64,000 nucleotides of DNA, from positions 1,171,501 through 1,235,500 of the forward strand of contig NZ_JANPVQ010000001.1 of the NCBI RefSeq assembly GCF_026157105.1, read 5' to 3'. Shown here piece by piece: positions 44,512 through 53,495 of this stretch (position 1 is the stretch's first letter; every line of letters starts with the position of its first letter). The notes below the pieces were generated by a model. That model was not told the origin of the DNA, did no database searches, and was given only the letters and a program-made list of their open reading frames with translations. Source of the stretch: Sphingomicrobium marinum (GTDB lineage: Bacteria; Pseudomonadota; Alphaproteobacteria; Sphingomonadales; Sphingomonadaceae). The translations under genes were made by a program, and so were the position numbers.

Positions 44512-44784
44512 TTAGTCGTCGTCGCCAGTATTGACGCCGCTGAATGCAACGGTGCTGAAATCCACCGCGGGATACCACGTATTAGGGGAATCGTGCACTT
44601 CCTGGAATTTATCCGCCATGTCCTGCACGCCCTTTTCCATGGCCGCTTTCCAAGCCTGGTCGGGCTGCTTTTGCGCTGCCTTCGGATCGTAGACCAGCAG
44701 CTTACCATTGGTCATGTAATAGGTATCGCCAACCTTGATGACGAAACGGGTATGAGCGTTCGGGCCATTCGGTTTACCGGGCAT
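44512..44784 (-). CDS. 90-residue peptide, candidate RiPP precursor
   Basis: ATG 44784 has GGAGA six bases upstream; a GTG at 44799 overlaps it. The peptide starts MPGKPNGPNAHTRF.., has a charged helical middle (QPDQAWKAAMEKGVQDMADK, residues ~43-62) and a distinct C-terminus, YPAVDFSTVAFSGVNTGDDD (71-90). No cysteine at all; Ser and Thr are the only possible azoline residues, while thioamides need none. No Nif11, NHLP or other known leader. Position six bases before the YcaO gene is what a substrate would show. Could instead be an accessory protein; role is inference. Confidence 0.65.
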   Translation of the reverse strand: MPGKPNGPNAHTRFVIKVGDTYYMTNGKLLVYDPKAAQKQPDQAWKAAMEKGVQDMADKFQEVHDSPNTWYPAVDFSTVAFSGVNTGDDD

Positions 44785-44924
44785 TTTGGTTCTCCCCACA
44801 GTTCCACGTGCTCAGGATAAACACTACGGTCAGCAATAACCAGTGTGAGTTTTGCGCTGAACAAATTTTCATCCCGAAGATCGTCTGGCAGGCGCCACTT
44901 AGAGCTCGCCATTGTCGCGGACGC

Positions 44925-44958
44925 AAAAAAGCCCGGGCAGTGGAGGTGCCCGGGCTTT
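44925..44958. terminator. Symmetrical terminator hairpin upstream of the YcaO operon
   Basis: AAAGCCCGGGCA (44928-44939), 7-base loop, TGCCCGGGCTTT (44947-44958). On the minus strand the stem runs straight into TTTTTT; on the plus strand TTTCTCTT follows. No gene on either strand ends here, and it stands ~140 bases before the peptide gene, so it would stop a minus-strand transcript heading into the operon. The rest of 44785-45181 (about 400 bases) holds only presumed promoters. Confidence 0.75.
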
Positions 44959-45181
44959 CTCTTGCGTGACGATTGCTCGTCAGCCCCCAGTTGCTGCCAA
45001 GGAAAGAGCAAAGCAGCGAGGCGCACGCTAGTCTCGCTTGATCGCGCTTGTGAAGAGGATTCGGGCGGCTGTGTCACATTAAGGCGCTGCCTGTTGCACC
45101 TATGCCACGATTGGCGCTTGTATGGGGACCGCCACTGGGGCAAAGCCCTCGCAATCGCAGCATAAACCGGAGCAATGCCAG

Positions 45182-46501
45182 GTGCGCCTGTCCCAAGCCT
45201 TTCTTCCCGTCCTTAAGGAAACGCCCTCGGGCGCGGAAATTGCCAGCCACAAGCTGATGTTGCAGGCGGGCCTCATCCGCCAGACCGCGGCGGGCATCTA
45301 TGCATGGCTGCCGCTGGGCATACGGGTGCTGAAAAAGATCGAGCAGATCGTGCGCGAAGAACAGGATCGCATCGGACAGGAAATGCTGATGCCGACTATC
45401 CAGCCCGCCGACCTGTGGCGCGAGAGCGGCCGTTATGACGCCTACGGTCCCGAGATGCTGCGGATCACCGACCGGCACGATCGCGAGATGCTGTACGGTC
45501 CGACGAACGAGGACATGATCACCGCTCTCTTCAGGGACGATGTGAAGAGTTACCGCGAACTCCCTCGAATGCTTTATCATATCCAGTGGAAGTTCCGCGA
45601 CGAGGTGCGCCCGCGCTTTGGCGTGATGCGCGGCCGCGAATTCCTCATGAAGGATGCCTACAGCTTCGATCTCGACGAAGAAGGCGCCAAGCTTTCCTAT
45701 TACCGCCAGCTGCTCGCGTATCTGCGCACCTTCCGCCGGATGGGGATCAAGGCGGTGCCGATGCAGGCCGATAGCGGGCCCATCGGCGGCAAGCTGAGCC
45801 ACGAGTTCCTCGTCCTCGCGCCCAATGGCGAAAGCGAGGTCTTTTATGACGCCGCGGTCGAAGACGTCGACCTCGACCGTGACGGGCTGTCATATGACGA
45901 CGACGCTGGCCTCAAGGCGCTGTTCGATGAAGTCACGGGTGCCTATGCGCGAACCGACGAGACGCACGAGGAAGAATATTGGGCACAAGTGCCCGAAGAC
46001 GCCAAGCGCACCGGGCGCGGCATCGAGGTCGGACATATCTTCTATTTCGGTCCCAAATATTCGGAAGCCATGGGGCTGAAGGTTTCCGGATCGGACGGCA
46101 GCATGATCACGCCGATGATGGGCAGCTACGGCGTCGGCGTGTCACGCCTCGTCGGCGCCATCATCGAAGCCAGCCATGACGAAAACGGCATCATCTGGCC
46201 CGAGGCCGTCGCGCCCTGGAACGTCGGCATCGTCACCATGCGCGCCGATGATGACGCGACCGTGGCCGCTGCCGAAAGCCTCTATGGCGACCTGCAAGCC
46301 GCGGGCCTCGACGTCCTTTACGACGATCGCGACGAACGCGGCGGCGTGAAGCTTGGCGGCATGGATCTGATGGGCTTGCCCTGGCAGGTGATCATTGGTC
46401 CGCGCGGGCTCAAGGACGGCGTGGTCGAAGTCAAAAACCGGGCCACCGGCGAACGCGAGCAATTGACGGTTCAGGATACGCTGGCCAAGCTTAGCTCATG
46501 A
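45182..46501 (+). CDS. proS: Prolyl-tRNA synthetase
   Basis: 439 residues from GTG 45182 (GGAG nine bases upstream), matching the family start MRLSxxFLPVLKE. Class II motifs are visible: motif 2 around [23 protein letters not shown] and motif 3 [18 protein letters not shown]. The length and the lack of an editing insertion place it with the short alphaproteobacterial ProS. It charges tRNA-Pro. Its stop overlaps the lolC start (ATGA), so proS-lolC-lolD form one operon. Confidence 0.95.
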   Translation: MRLSQAFLPVLKETPSGAEIASHKLMLQAGLIRQTAAGIYAWLPLGIRVLKKIEQIVREEQDRIGQEMLMPTIQPADLWRESGRYDAYGPEMLRITDRHDREMLYGPTNEDMITALFRDDVKSYRELPRMLYHIQWKFRDEVRPRFGVMRGREFLMKDAYSFDLDEEGAKLSYYRQLLAYLRTFRRMGIKAVPMQADSGPIGGKLSHEFLVLAPNGESEVFYDAAVEDVDLDRDGLSYDDDAGLKALFDEVTGAYARTDETHEEEYWAQVPEDAKRTGRGIEVGHIFYFGPKYSEAMGLKVSGSDGSMITPMMGSYGVGVSRLVGAIIEASHDENGIIWPEAVAPWNVGIVTMRADDDATVAAAESLYGDLQAAGLDVLYDDRDERGGVKLGGMDLMGLPWQVIIGPRGLKDGVVEVKNRATGEREQLTVQDTLAKLSS

Positions 46502-47748
46502 TCCTCAATCGCCACGAGCGGATGATCGCTCGGCGCTACCTCCTGCCGCACAAGGGCGAAGGCTTCATCTTCGTCGTCGCGGGCTTCTCCGTCGGCGCGG
46601 TCGCGCTGGGTGTCGCCGCGCTTATAATAGTCATGAGCGTCATGAACGGCTTTCGCGCCGAACTCTTCGATCGCATCGTCAGCCTCAATGGCCATGCCAT
46701 CGTGCAGGGCTATGACGGTCGCCTCGAAGGTTGGCAGCAGGTACGCGCGGCAGCGCAGGGAACGCCCGGCGTCGTTTCGGCGCAACCACTGATCGAACAA
46801 CCGCTGATGGCGTCGGCTAACGGCCGCGTCGAAGGCATACTGCTGCGCGGCAACGTGATGGAGGATATCAGGGGCAACCCGCTGATCGCCGATAACATCA
46901 AGGCCGGTTCGCTCGACACACTCCAGCCCGAAAGCGGCCGTGTCGCCATCGGTGCCAAGCTGGCGGAATCGCTGGGCGCCTATCCCGGCAGCGAAATCTC
47001 GCTGATCAGCCCGGAAGGCCGGTCGACCCCAGTGGGTACCGTGCCGCGCATCGTCACTTACGAAGTGGCGGCGATCTTCGAAGTCGGCGTCTACGATTAT
47101 GACAAGGCATTCGTGATCATGCCGATGCGCGATGCGCAGACCCTGCTGATGATGGGCGACAATGTCGCGATGGTGGAAATCGAGGTCGAAGATCCGGACC
47201 GCGTCCAGCAGGTCGTTTCGGCGTTGCAGCCTGCCGTGCAGGGCAAGGGCATCATTGTCGACTGGCGTCAGATGAACACGGCGCTGTTCGAAGCGCTGGA
47301 GATCGAACGCGTCGTCATGTTCGTGGTGCTGTGTATCATCATTCTCGTCGCCGCCTTCAATATTGCGAGTTCGCTGATCATGCTGGTGCGCGCCAAACGG
47401 CGCGACATCGCGATCCTGCGAACCATGGGAGCAAGCCGCGCGGGGATGAGCCGCATCTTCATGACCGTCGGGGTGTCGATCGGCCTAGTCGGTATCGTCA
47501 TCGGCGCGATCCTGGCTGCGATCTTCCTGTTTTTCCGCCAGTCGGTCGTCGATGCAATCCAGGCCGTCAGCGGCGCGGAACTGTGGGACCCTTCGGTCCG
47601 CTTCCTGTCCGAACTGCCTTCGCGTACCGATCCCTTTGAGGTGGCCGCGATCATCATCGTAACGCTCGTGATGGTATTCCTCTTCACGCTGTTCCCGTCG
47701 CGCAAGGCGGCGGCGACCGATCCGGTCGAGGTGCTGCGCTATGAGTGA
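46498..47748 (+). CDS. lolC: Lipoprotein-releasing ABC transporter permease LolC/E
   Basis: 416 residues. One N-terminal membrane helix ([21 protein letters not shown]), a ~230-residue periplasmic domain, then three C-terminal helices ([44 protein letters not shown] and [18 protein letters not shown]), the MacB/FtsX fold. It extracts mature lipoproteins from the inner membrane for LolA. In alphaproteobacteria one permease usually forms a homodimer. Its end overlaps the lolD start by eight bases. Confidence 0.93.
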   Translation: MILNRHERMIARRYLLPHKGEGFIFVVAGFSVGAVALGVAALIIVMSVMNGFRAELFDRIVSLNGHAIVQGYDGRLEGWQQVRAAAQGTPGVVSAQPLIEQPLMASANGRVEGILLRGNVMEDIRGNPLIADNIKAGSLDTLQPESGRVAIGAKLAESLGAYPGSEISLISPEGRSTPVGTVPRIVTYEVAAIFEVGVYDYDKAFVIMPMRDAQTLLMMGDNVAMVEIEVEDPDRVQQVVSALQPAVQGKGIIVDWRQMNTALFEALEIERVVMFVVLCIIILVAAFNIASSLIMLVRAKRRDIAILRTMGASRAGMSRIFMTVGVSIGLVGIVIGAILAAIFLFFRQSVVDAIQAVSGAELWDPSVRFLSELPSRTDPFEVAAIIIVTLVMVFLFTLFPSRKAAATDPVEVLRYE

Positions 47749-48415
47749 CGTCGTCCTCCAGACCGCCGACCTGAAGCGCAGCTTCACGCAGGGGCACGTC
47801 ACCATCGATGTGCTGCGCGGCGTCAACCTCGACATTCGCAAGGGCGAAATCGTGGGCCTGCTCGGTCCGTCGGGGTCGGGTAAGTCGACGCTGCTTCAGG
47901 CGGTGGGACTGCTCGAAGGCGGGTTCGAAGGCTCGATCCGCATCGCCGGCACCGAAGCATCGCGCCTCGACAGCGATGCACGGACCGAACTGCGCCGCGA
48001 CACGCTGGGCTTTGTTTACCAGTTTCACCATCTGCTCCCGGATTTCGATGCGCGCGAAAATGTCATCCTGCCGCAGCTTATTGCCGGTGCCAGCCGCGCC
48101 GATGCCGAGGACCGCGCCGACAGCCTGCTGACGCGCCTCGGACTTGGCGAACGCCTCGATCATCGCCCGGCCAAGCTTTCGGGAGGTGAGCAGCAACGTG
48201 TCGCCGTGGCGCGCGCGCTCGCCAACAAGCCGCCGCTGGTGCTGGCCGACGAACCTACCGGCAATCTTGACGAGGCGACCTCCGAGCGCGTCTTCTCGGC
48301 CTTCCTCGAGCTGGTGCGTGAAGAAGGCTCGGCGGCCTTGGTTGCCACGCATAACGAAGGCCTTGCCGCGCGCATGGACCGTGTCGTCCGCCTTCACGAA
48401 GGCGTCCTGGCCTAG
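47741..48415 (+). CDS. lolD: Lipoprotein-releasing ABC transporter ATPase LolD
   Basis: 224 residues. Walker [11 protein letters not shown]-loop in [17 protein letters not shown], signature LSGGEQQR, Walker [16 protein letters not shown] and H-loop VATHNEG. It drives lipoprotein release with LolC, whose gene overlaps it by eight bases. The [11 protein letters not shown] stretch is typical of LolD. Normal length. Confidence 0.95.
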   Translation: MSDVVLQTADLKRSFTQGHVTIDVLRGVNLDIRKGEIVGLLGPSGSGKSTLLQAVGLLEGGFEGSIRIAGTEASRLDSDARTELRRDTLGFVYQFHHLLPDFDARENVILPQLIAGASRADAEDRADSLLTRLGLGERLDHRPAKLSGGEQQRVAVARALANKPPLVLADEPTGNLDEATSERVFSAFLELVREEGSAALVATHNEGLAARMDRVVRLHEGVLA

Positions 48416-48511
48416 AGGCGGTCGCCGAAACGAGCGGGTCGGTCAGCGAGCCGCGCTTTGCGGGTGCACGGCGACTGCTACACGGTCGCCAACAGAAATA
48501 GGGGGACGAAA

Positions 48512-49039
48512 ATGATCACGACGCTCGTCATGTTGCTTCAGGCTGCTCAGCCAACGCCGGCGCCTACGCCGCCGCCGCCGCCACCTTGCGCTAGCGAGCG
48601 CCATGCCGAATTCGATCTCTGGGTTGGGGAATGGGAAGTCTATGCGACCAGCAATCCCGAAACCAAGGTCGCGGACAGCAAGATCGAGCGGCTCTACAAT
48701 GGCTGCGCGGTGCGCGAGAACTGGATGCCCTTGCGCGGGGCAGGGGGCGGCAGCCTCAACAGCCTGCGAGACGACGGACGCTGGCACCAGCGCTGGACAG
48801 GTTCGTCTGGCGAGACGGTCGATTTCGTGGGCGGGCTCGACGCTGCGGGGCAGATGGTAATGACAGGTTGGTGGGCCAATTTCGGCGGACCGGGGCAACA
48901 CCGCTTCGTGCGGATGACCTACACGCTGAACGAGGACGGCTCGGTACGCCAACTCGGCGAAGTGTCGGCCGATCATGGGGCGACCTTCACCACCGGTTAC
49001 GACCTGATCTACCGACCCAAGGCCGACGCCGCCGATTAG
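48512..49039 (+). CDS. DUF1579-like secreted protein
   Basis: 175 residues from ATG 48512 (AGGGGGA upstream). A short hydrophobic start (MITTLVMLLQAAQP) and a Pro-rich linker lead to the fold FDLWVGEWEVYATSNP..IERLYNGCAVRENWMPL..FVRMTYTLNEDGSVRQLGEVSADHG, a lipocalin-like pattern seen in DUF1579-type proteins. Ligand and role unknown. Located after lolD with a 96-base gap and followed by dnaE. Confidence 0.65.
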   Translation: MITTLVMLLQAAQPTPAPTPPPPPPCASERHAEFDLWVGEWEVYATSNPETKVADSKIERLYNGCAVRENWMPLRGAGGGSLNSLRDDGRWHQRWTGSSGETVDFVGGLDAAGQMVMTGWWANFGGPGQHRFVRMTYTLNEDGSVRQLGEVSADHGATFTTGYDLIYRPKADAAD

Positions 49040-49099
49040 TTGTGGATAAGTCGGGGCCAGCCGCTTTTCAGCAGGCCTCGCGATGCGCATAGTGCAACA

Positions 49100-52000
49100 A
49101 TGGTCTATGTCCCGCTGCGCATCTTTTCGTCCTTCACCATGCTGGAGGGCGCGATCGAACCCAAGGCCATCGCGAAGCTTGCTCGCAAGCACGGCTTTCC
49201 CGCCGCGGGGCTCGCCGATCGCAACGGGCTCTATGCCGCGATGGGGTTTTCGGATGCCGCTTTCGCGGAATGCGTGCAGCCGATCATAGGGACGATGCTC
49301 GCCGTGCGCCGCCCGCCGGGCATGGGCGGCGACGATATAGACTGGGTCGCGCTCTATGCGCAGGACGAGACGGGTTACGACAATCTGTGCAAGCTCGTTT
49401 CAGCTGCCCATCTCGACCGTCCGGTCACCGAAGATCCGCACGTCACTTTCAAACTGCTCGAAGCCCATTCGGATGGTCTGATCGCGCTGACCGCCGGTGC
49501 GGAAGGCGCTGTCGCGCGTCTCTATGCCAAAGGACAGGCAGACAAGGCGGGCGACTATGCGCGCCGTCTCGCCCGATCGTTCGAGGGTCGCCTTTATGTC
49601 GAGCTGTCGCGCCGCGGAAACGAGATCGAGAAGGCCGCCGAAGACGCGCTGATCGACCTCGCCTATGCCGAAGGCTGGCCGCTGGTCGCGACCAATCCGG
49701 CGCACTATGACACGCCCGATTTCCATGCCGCGCACGACACGATGTTGTGCATTGCAGGATCGACCTATGTCGAAAATTCGGACCGCAAGACATCATCGCC
49801 CGAAGCCTGGTTGAAGCCCGCCAGCGTGATCGAGCAGCTGTTCGAAGACTTGCCCGAGGCGATCCACACTTCGGGGGTGATCGCGCAGCGCTGTGCAGTG
49901 CGCAGCCCCAAGCGCCGTCCGATCCTGCCGACCATGTCCGACGACGAAGACGATGCGCTGCGCAAGGCTGCGCACGAAGGCTTGGAGAAGCGCATTGCGG
50001 CCAAGGAGGAGAGCGAAAAAGCGCCCTATCGCGAACGGCTCGACTATGAGCTCGATATCATCGCCAACATGGGCTTTTCGGGCTACTTCCTGATCGTTGC
50101 CGACTTCATCCAGTGGGCCAAGGACAACGATATCCCGGTGGGCCCTGGGCGTGGTTCGGGTGCGGGCAGCGCAGTGGCGTGGAGCCTGCTCATCACCGAT
50201 CTTGATCCGCTCGAGCTCGACCTGCTGTTCGAACGCTTCCTCAACCCTGAACGCGTGTCGATGCCCGACTTCGACATCGACTTCTGCGAAACGCACCGCG
50301 ACAAGGTCATCGCCTATGTCCAGGAAAAATATGGCCGTGACAAAGTTGCGCAGATCATCACCTTCGGACGCCTCAAGGCTCGCGCCGTGCTCAAGGATAC
50401 GGGCCGCGTACTCCAGATGAGCTACGGACAGGTCGATCGCTTGGCCAAGCTGGTGCCCAATTTACCCGCCGATCCGTGGGACCTCAAACGCGCACTCAAT
50501 GGAGTCAGCGAGCTCGCCGCCGAGGTGAAGAACGATCCCGAGGTCAAGAAACTCTACGATCTCGCAATGAAGCTCGAAGGCCTGCCTCGTCACTCGTCGA
50601 CCCACGCGGCGGGCGTGGTGATCGGCGACCGCCCGCTCGACCAGCTCGTTCCGCTCTACCGCGATCCGCGCTCGGACATGCCGGTTACCCAGTTCGATAT
50701 GAAGCATGTCGAGCAGGCCGGGCTGGTCAAGTTCGATTTCCTTGGCCTCAAGACCCTGTCGGTCTTGAAGGAGGGGCAGCGCCTCCTGAAAAAGCGCGGT
50801 ATCGAGCTCGATTACGCATCGCTGCCGTGGGACGACGAGGACGTCTACAAGCTGATGCAGCGGGGCGACACGGTCGGCGTGTTCCAGCTCGAATCCGAAG
50901 GGATGCGGCGCACGCTCGCCGCCGTCCGGCCCACCAATTTCGGCGACATCATCGCGCTCGTCTCGCTCTACCGCCCGGGCCCGATGGACAATATCCCGCT
51001 GTTCGGCGACCGCAAGAATGGCCGCGCCGAACTCGCCTATCCGCACCCGATGCTCGAGGATGTGCTCAAGGAGACTTACGGCATCTTTGTCTACCAGGAA
51101 CAGGTGATGCAGGCCGCGCAGGTGCTTGCGGGCTACAGTCTCGGTGACGCCGATTTGCTCCGCCGCGCGATGGGCAAGAAGATTCAGTCCGAAATGGACG
51201 CGCAGCGCCAGCGCTTCGTCGAGGGTGCCGCCAAGAACGACATTTCGCCCGAGAAGGCCAACGAATTGTTCGACTTGATCGACAAGTTCGCGGGTTATGG
51301 TTTCAACAAGTCGCACGCGGCTGCCTACGCTCTCGTCGCCTATCATACCGCGTACCTGAAGGCGCATTACCCGGCCGAATTTTATGCCGCGTCGATGACC
51401 TACGACATGAACCTGACCGACAAGCTTGGCCTGTTCGTCGAGGACGCGCGCAAAGCGGGGGTCGAGGTACTGGCGCCCGCGATCAACGAGGCGCGCGCGA
51501 CGTTCGATGTTCAGGATGGTAAGGTGCGATACGCGCTCGGCGCGCTCAAAGGCGTCGGTGAAAAGGCGATGGAGCAACTCGTCGCCGAACGCGAGGCCAA
51601 GGGCCCCTTCAAGAGTCTCGAGGATTTCGCCGCGCGCATCGATCCGCGCTTGCTCAACCGCCGCCAGCTCGAGGGGCTTGCTTCAGCCGGCAGCTTCGAC
51701 GGGCTCAACGATGATCGCGCCAGCATCCATGCCGGGGCCGAGACCATATTGCGCCATGCCCAGTCCGCCGCGTCCGAGCGCGAAAGCGGGCAGGCGGCGC
51801 TGTTCGGCGGGGCAGGCGATGCGGATAACGAGTTGGCCGAAATCCGGCTGCCAAAGGCCGAATGGACGCTTGCCGAGCGCATGGGCGCGGAACGCGATGC
51901 CTTCGGCTTCTATTTCTCCTCGCATCCGGTCGAAGCGCAGCGCCACCTGCTCACCGCGCACCGGGTCAAGACCTTCGCCGAGCTGGGTTCATTGCCAATG

Positions 52001-52549
52001 CCTGCGGAAGGCGGACGGACGCAGACGATGATGGCGGGCCTGGTTGAAGAAGCGCGGTGGCGCACGAGCCAGAAAGGCCGTCGCTACATGATGTGCACCC
52101 TGTCCGATCCGTCGGGCCAATTCGGCGCGATGGCGTTCGATGACGCCGTTACTGCCGCGCTGGAGGAAGCGGCGAAGTCGGGTGAACCCGGCCTCATCAC
52201 CGCCGAGCTCGATCGCCGTCCGGGCGAAGAAGAACCGCGTGTCGCGGTGACACTGTTCAGGCCGCTATCGCAACTGTCGGAAAGCCAGCGCCTCAAGCTC
52301 GATCTTCATATCCCTGACGCTTCGGGCATCGCGCTCGTTCAGTCGGCGCTGGAACGCGGCGGCCGCGGCACCGTGCGCCTGCATGTGCCGATTGCCGACG
52401 GCCGCACCGCCGTGATGCTTGTCGGCCGCGATTTTCAGCTCGACGCGGATGTTGCCGATCGCCTCTCCCGCTTGCTGGGCGAACCCAACGTCGAACTCGC
52501 GGCGGACATTCCGGAACGTCCGCGCCTGGTGCATTCCGCCGCGGGCTAG
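49100..52549 (+). CDS. dnaE: DNA polymerase III alpha subunit
   Basis: 1149 residues from ATG 49100, matching the family start YVPLRIFSSFTMLEGA; an upstream frame from 49040 adds 20 unrelated residues. An N-terminal PHP domain, then the polymerase: catalytic loop PDFDIDF (Asp392 and Asp394), GRGSGAGSAVAW, and fingers and thumb around AGYGFNKSHAAAYALVAYHTAYLK. A C-terminal OB/tau-binding region follows. It is the replicative chain-elongating subunit. The end overlaps the mtgA end by four bases, tail to tail. Confidence 0.97.
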   Translation: MVYVPLRIFSSFTMLEGAIEPKAIAKLARKHGFPAAGLADRNGLYAAMGFSDAAFAECVQPIIGTMLAVRRPPGMGGDDIDWVALYAQDETGYDNLCKLVSAAHLDRPVTEDPHVTFKLLEAHSDGLIALTAGAEGAVARLYAKGQADKAGDYARRLARSFEGRLYVELSRRGNEIEKAAEDALIDLAYAEGWPLVATNPAHYDTPDFHAAHDTMLCIAGSTYVENSDRKTSSPEAWLKPASVIEQLFEDLPEAIHTSGVIAQRCAVRSPKRRPILPTMSDDEDDALRKAAHEGLEKRIAAKEESEKAPYRERLDYELDIIANMGFSGYFLIVADFIQWAKDNDIPVGPGRGSGAGSAVAWSLLITDLDPLELDLLFERFLNPERVSMPDFDIDFCETHRDKVIAYVQEKYGRDKVAQIITFGRLKARAVLKDTGRVLQMSYGQVDRLAKLVPNLPADPWDLKRALNGVSELAAEVKNDPEVKKLYDLAMKLEGLPRHSSTHAAGVVIGDRPLDQLVPLYRDPRSDMPVTQFDMKHVEQAGLVKFDFLGLKTLSVLKEGQRLLKKRGIELDYASLPWDDEDVYKLMQRGDTVGVFQLESEGMRRTLAAVRPTNFGDIIALVSLYRPGPMDNIPLFGDRKNGRAELAYPHPMLEDVLKETYGIFVYQEQVMQAAQVLAGYSLGDADLLRRAMGKKIQSEMDAQRQRFVEGAAKNDISPEKANELFDLIDKFAGYGFNKSHAAAYALVAYHTAYLKAHYPAEFYAASMTYDMNLTDKLGLFVEDARKAGVEVLAPAINEARATFDVQDGKVRYALGALKGVGEKAMEQLVAEREAKGPFKSLEDFAARIDPRLLNRRQLEGLASAGSFDGLNDDRASIHAGAETILRHAQSAASERESGQAALFGGAGDADNELAEIRLPKAEWTLAERMGAERDAFGFYFSSHPVEAQRHLLTAHRVKTFAELGSLPMPAEGGRTQTMMAGLVEEARWRTSQKGRRYMMCTLSDPSGQFGAMAFDDAVTAALEEAAKSGEPGLITAELDRRPGEEEPRVAVTLFRPLSQLSESQRLKLDLHIPDASGIALVQSALERGGRGTVRLHVPIADGRTAVMLVGRDFQLDADVADRLSRLLGEPNVELAADIPERPRLVHSAAG

Positions 52550-53442
52550 GGTTGGTCCGGCACGTCCGGCTGGGGCGGTGGAACGTCATCCGGGTTCGGA
52601 TCGGCAGGCGTGATCGGGGGATCGGGATCGATCGGCTGCGGCGCAGGGTCGTCCTGCGGCGTCGGAGGGCTGTCTGGCGCAGGCGCCGGCTCGACCTCGG
52701 GCGGCTGCTGCGGCGGCGTGGGGGTCGGCTTCGGGTCGGATGGATCGGGGTTGTTCACGGGTGCATCTCCTTCGGCATATACACACGCATCGAGCCCATC
52801 GCGTTCCACGATACTCATGCGCGTTGCGATGGTTGACCCGTATCGTGCGGTAAAACCGCTGGGGTTGCGCGCCGGGCGCTCCTTGGGCAGCGGCAGCACT
52901 GCCGCGATCGCCGCAGCCTCGCGCCGCGACAGGCTGGACGCATCCTTGTCGAAATAGCGCCGCGCGCCTTCGGTCACGCCGTACGTCCCGATGCCCGTCT
53001 CGGCGACGTTGAGGTAAACTTCCATGATGCGCCGTTTCCCCCAAATATTCTCGATCAGGAAGGTGAAATAGGCCTCCATTCCTTTGCGGAAATATCCGCC
53101 ACCCTGCCACAGGAAGACATTCTTCGCCGTCTGCTGGCTGATGGTCGATCCACCGCGAATACGGCCTCCCTGCGCGTTGCGGCGACGCGCTTCCTCGATC
53201 GCTTCCCAGTCGAACCCGTCATGGCTGCAGAACTTGCTGTCTTCGGCGGCGATGACGGCGCGCACCATGTCGCGATCGATCCGCTCGAGCGGGTCCCAAT
53301 CCTTGGTGAGGCTGCTTTCGTCCATGATCATGGTTGCGGTGATCGGCACGGGCACCCAGCGGTAGAAGACCACCAGCGCAAGACTGCTCAGGAAGAGCAG
53401 GAACAGCGTCCAGAACAACCATTTGACGATCTTGCGAACCAA
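52546..53442 (-). CDS. mtgA: Monofunctional peptidoglycan transglycosylase with proline-rich tail
   Basis: 298 residues from TTG 53442, chosen because AAGGAGG lies five bases before it; the ATG at 53469 would put that site inside the gene. One membrane helix (WLFWTLFLLFLSSLALVVFY), then the GT51 domain: AAEDSKFCSHDGFDW (catalytic Glu), GGSTISQQTAKNVFLW and IMEVYLNVAETGIGTYG. It polymerises lipid II into glycan strands. Unusual: after residue ~215 a ~75-residue Pro/Asp-rich tail (PTPTPPQQPP.., PDPPITPADPNPDD) with no known domain, likely periplasmic. Confidence 0.93.
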   Translation of the reverse strand: MVRKIVKWLFWTLFLLFLSSLALVVFYRWVPVPITATMIMDESSLTKDWDPLERIDRDMVRAVIAAEDSKFCSHDGFDWEAIEEARRRNAQGGRIRGGSTISQQTAKNVFLWQGGGYFRKGMEAYFTFLIENIWGKRRIMEVYLNVAETGIGTYGVTEGARRYFDKDASSLSRREAAAIAAVLPLPKERPARNPSGFTARYGSTIATRMSIVERDGLDACVYAEGDAPVNNPDPSDPKPTPTPPQQPPEVEPAPAPDSPPTPQDDPAPQPIDPDPPITPADPNPDDVPPPQPDVPDQP

Positions 53443-53495
53443 TATGACCTCCTTAGCCGCTTGCCGCATTGCACCATGGGCCTTACATCGCCCCC

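Noticed and set aside
50462-51577. 371-residue minus-strand ORF
   Set aside because: Antisense shadow of dnaE; composition dominated by Arg, Val, Leu and His.
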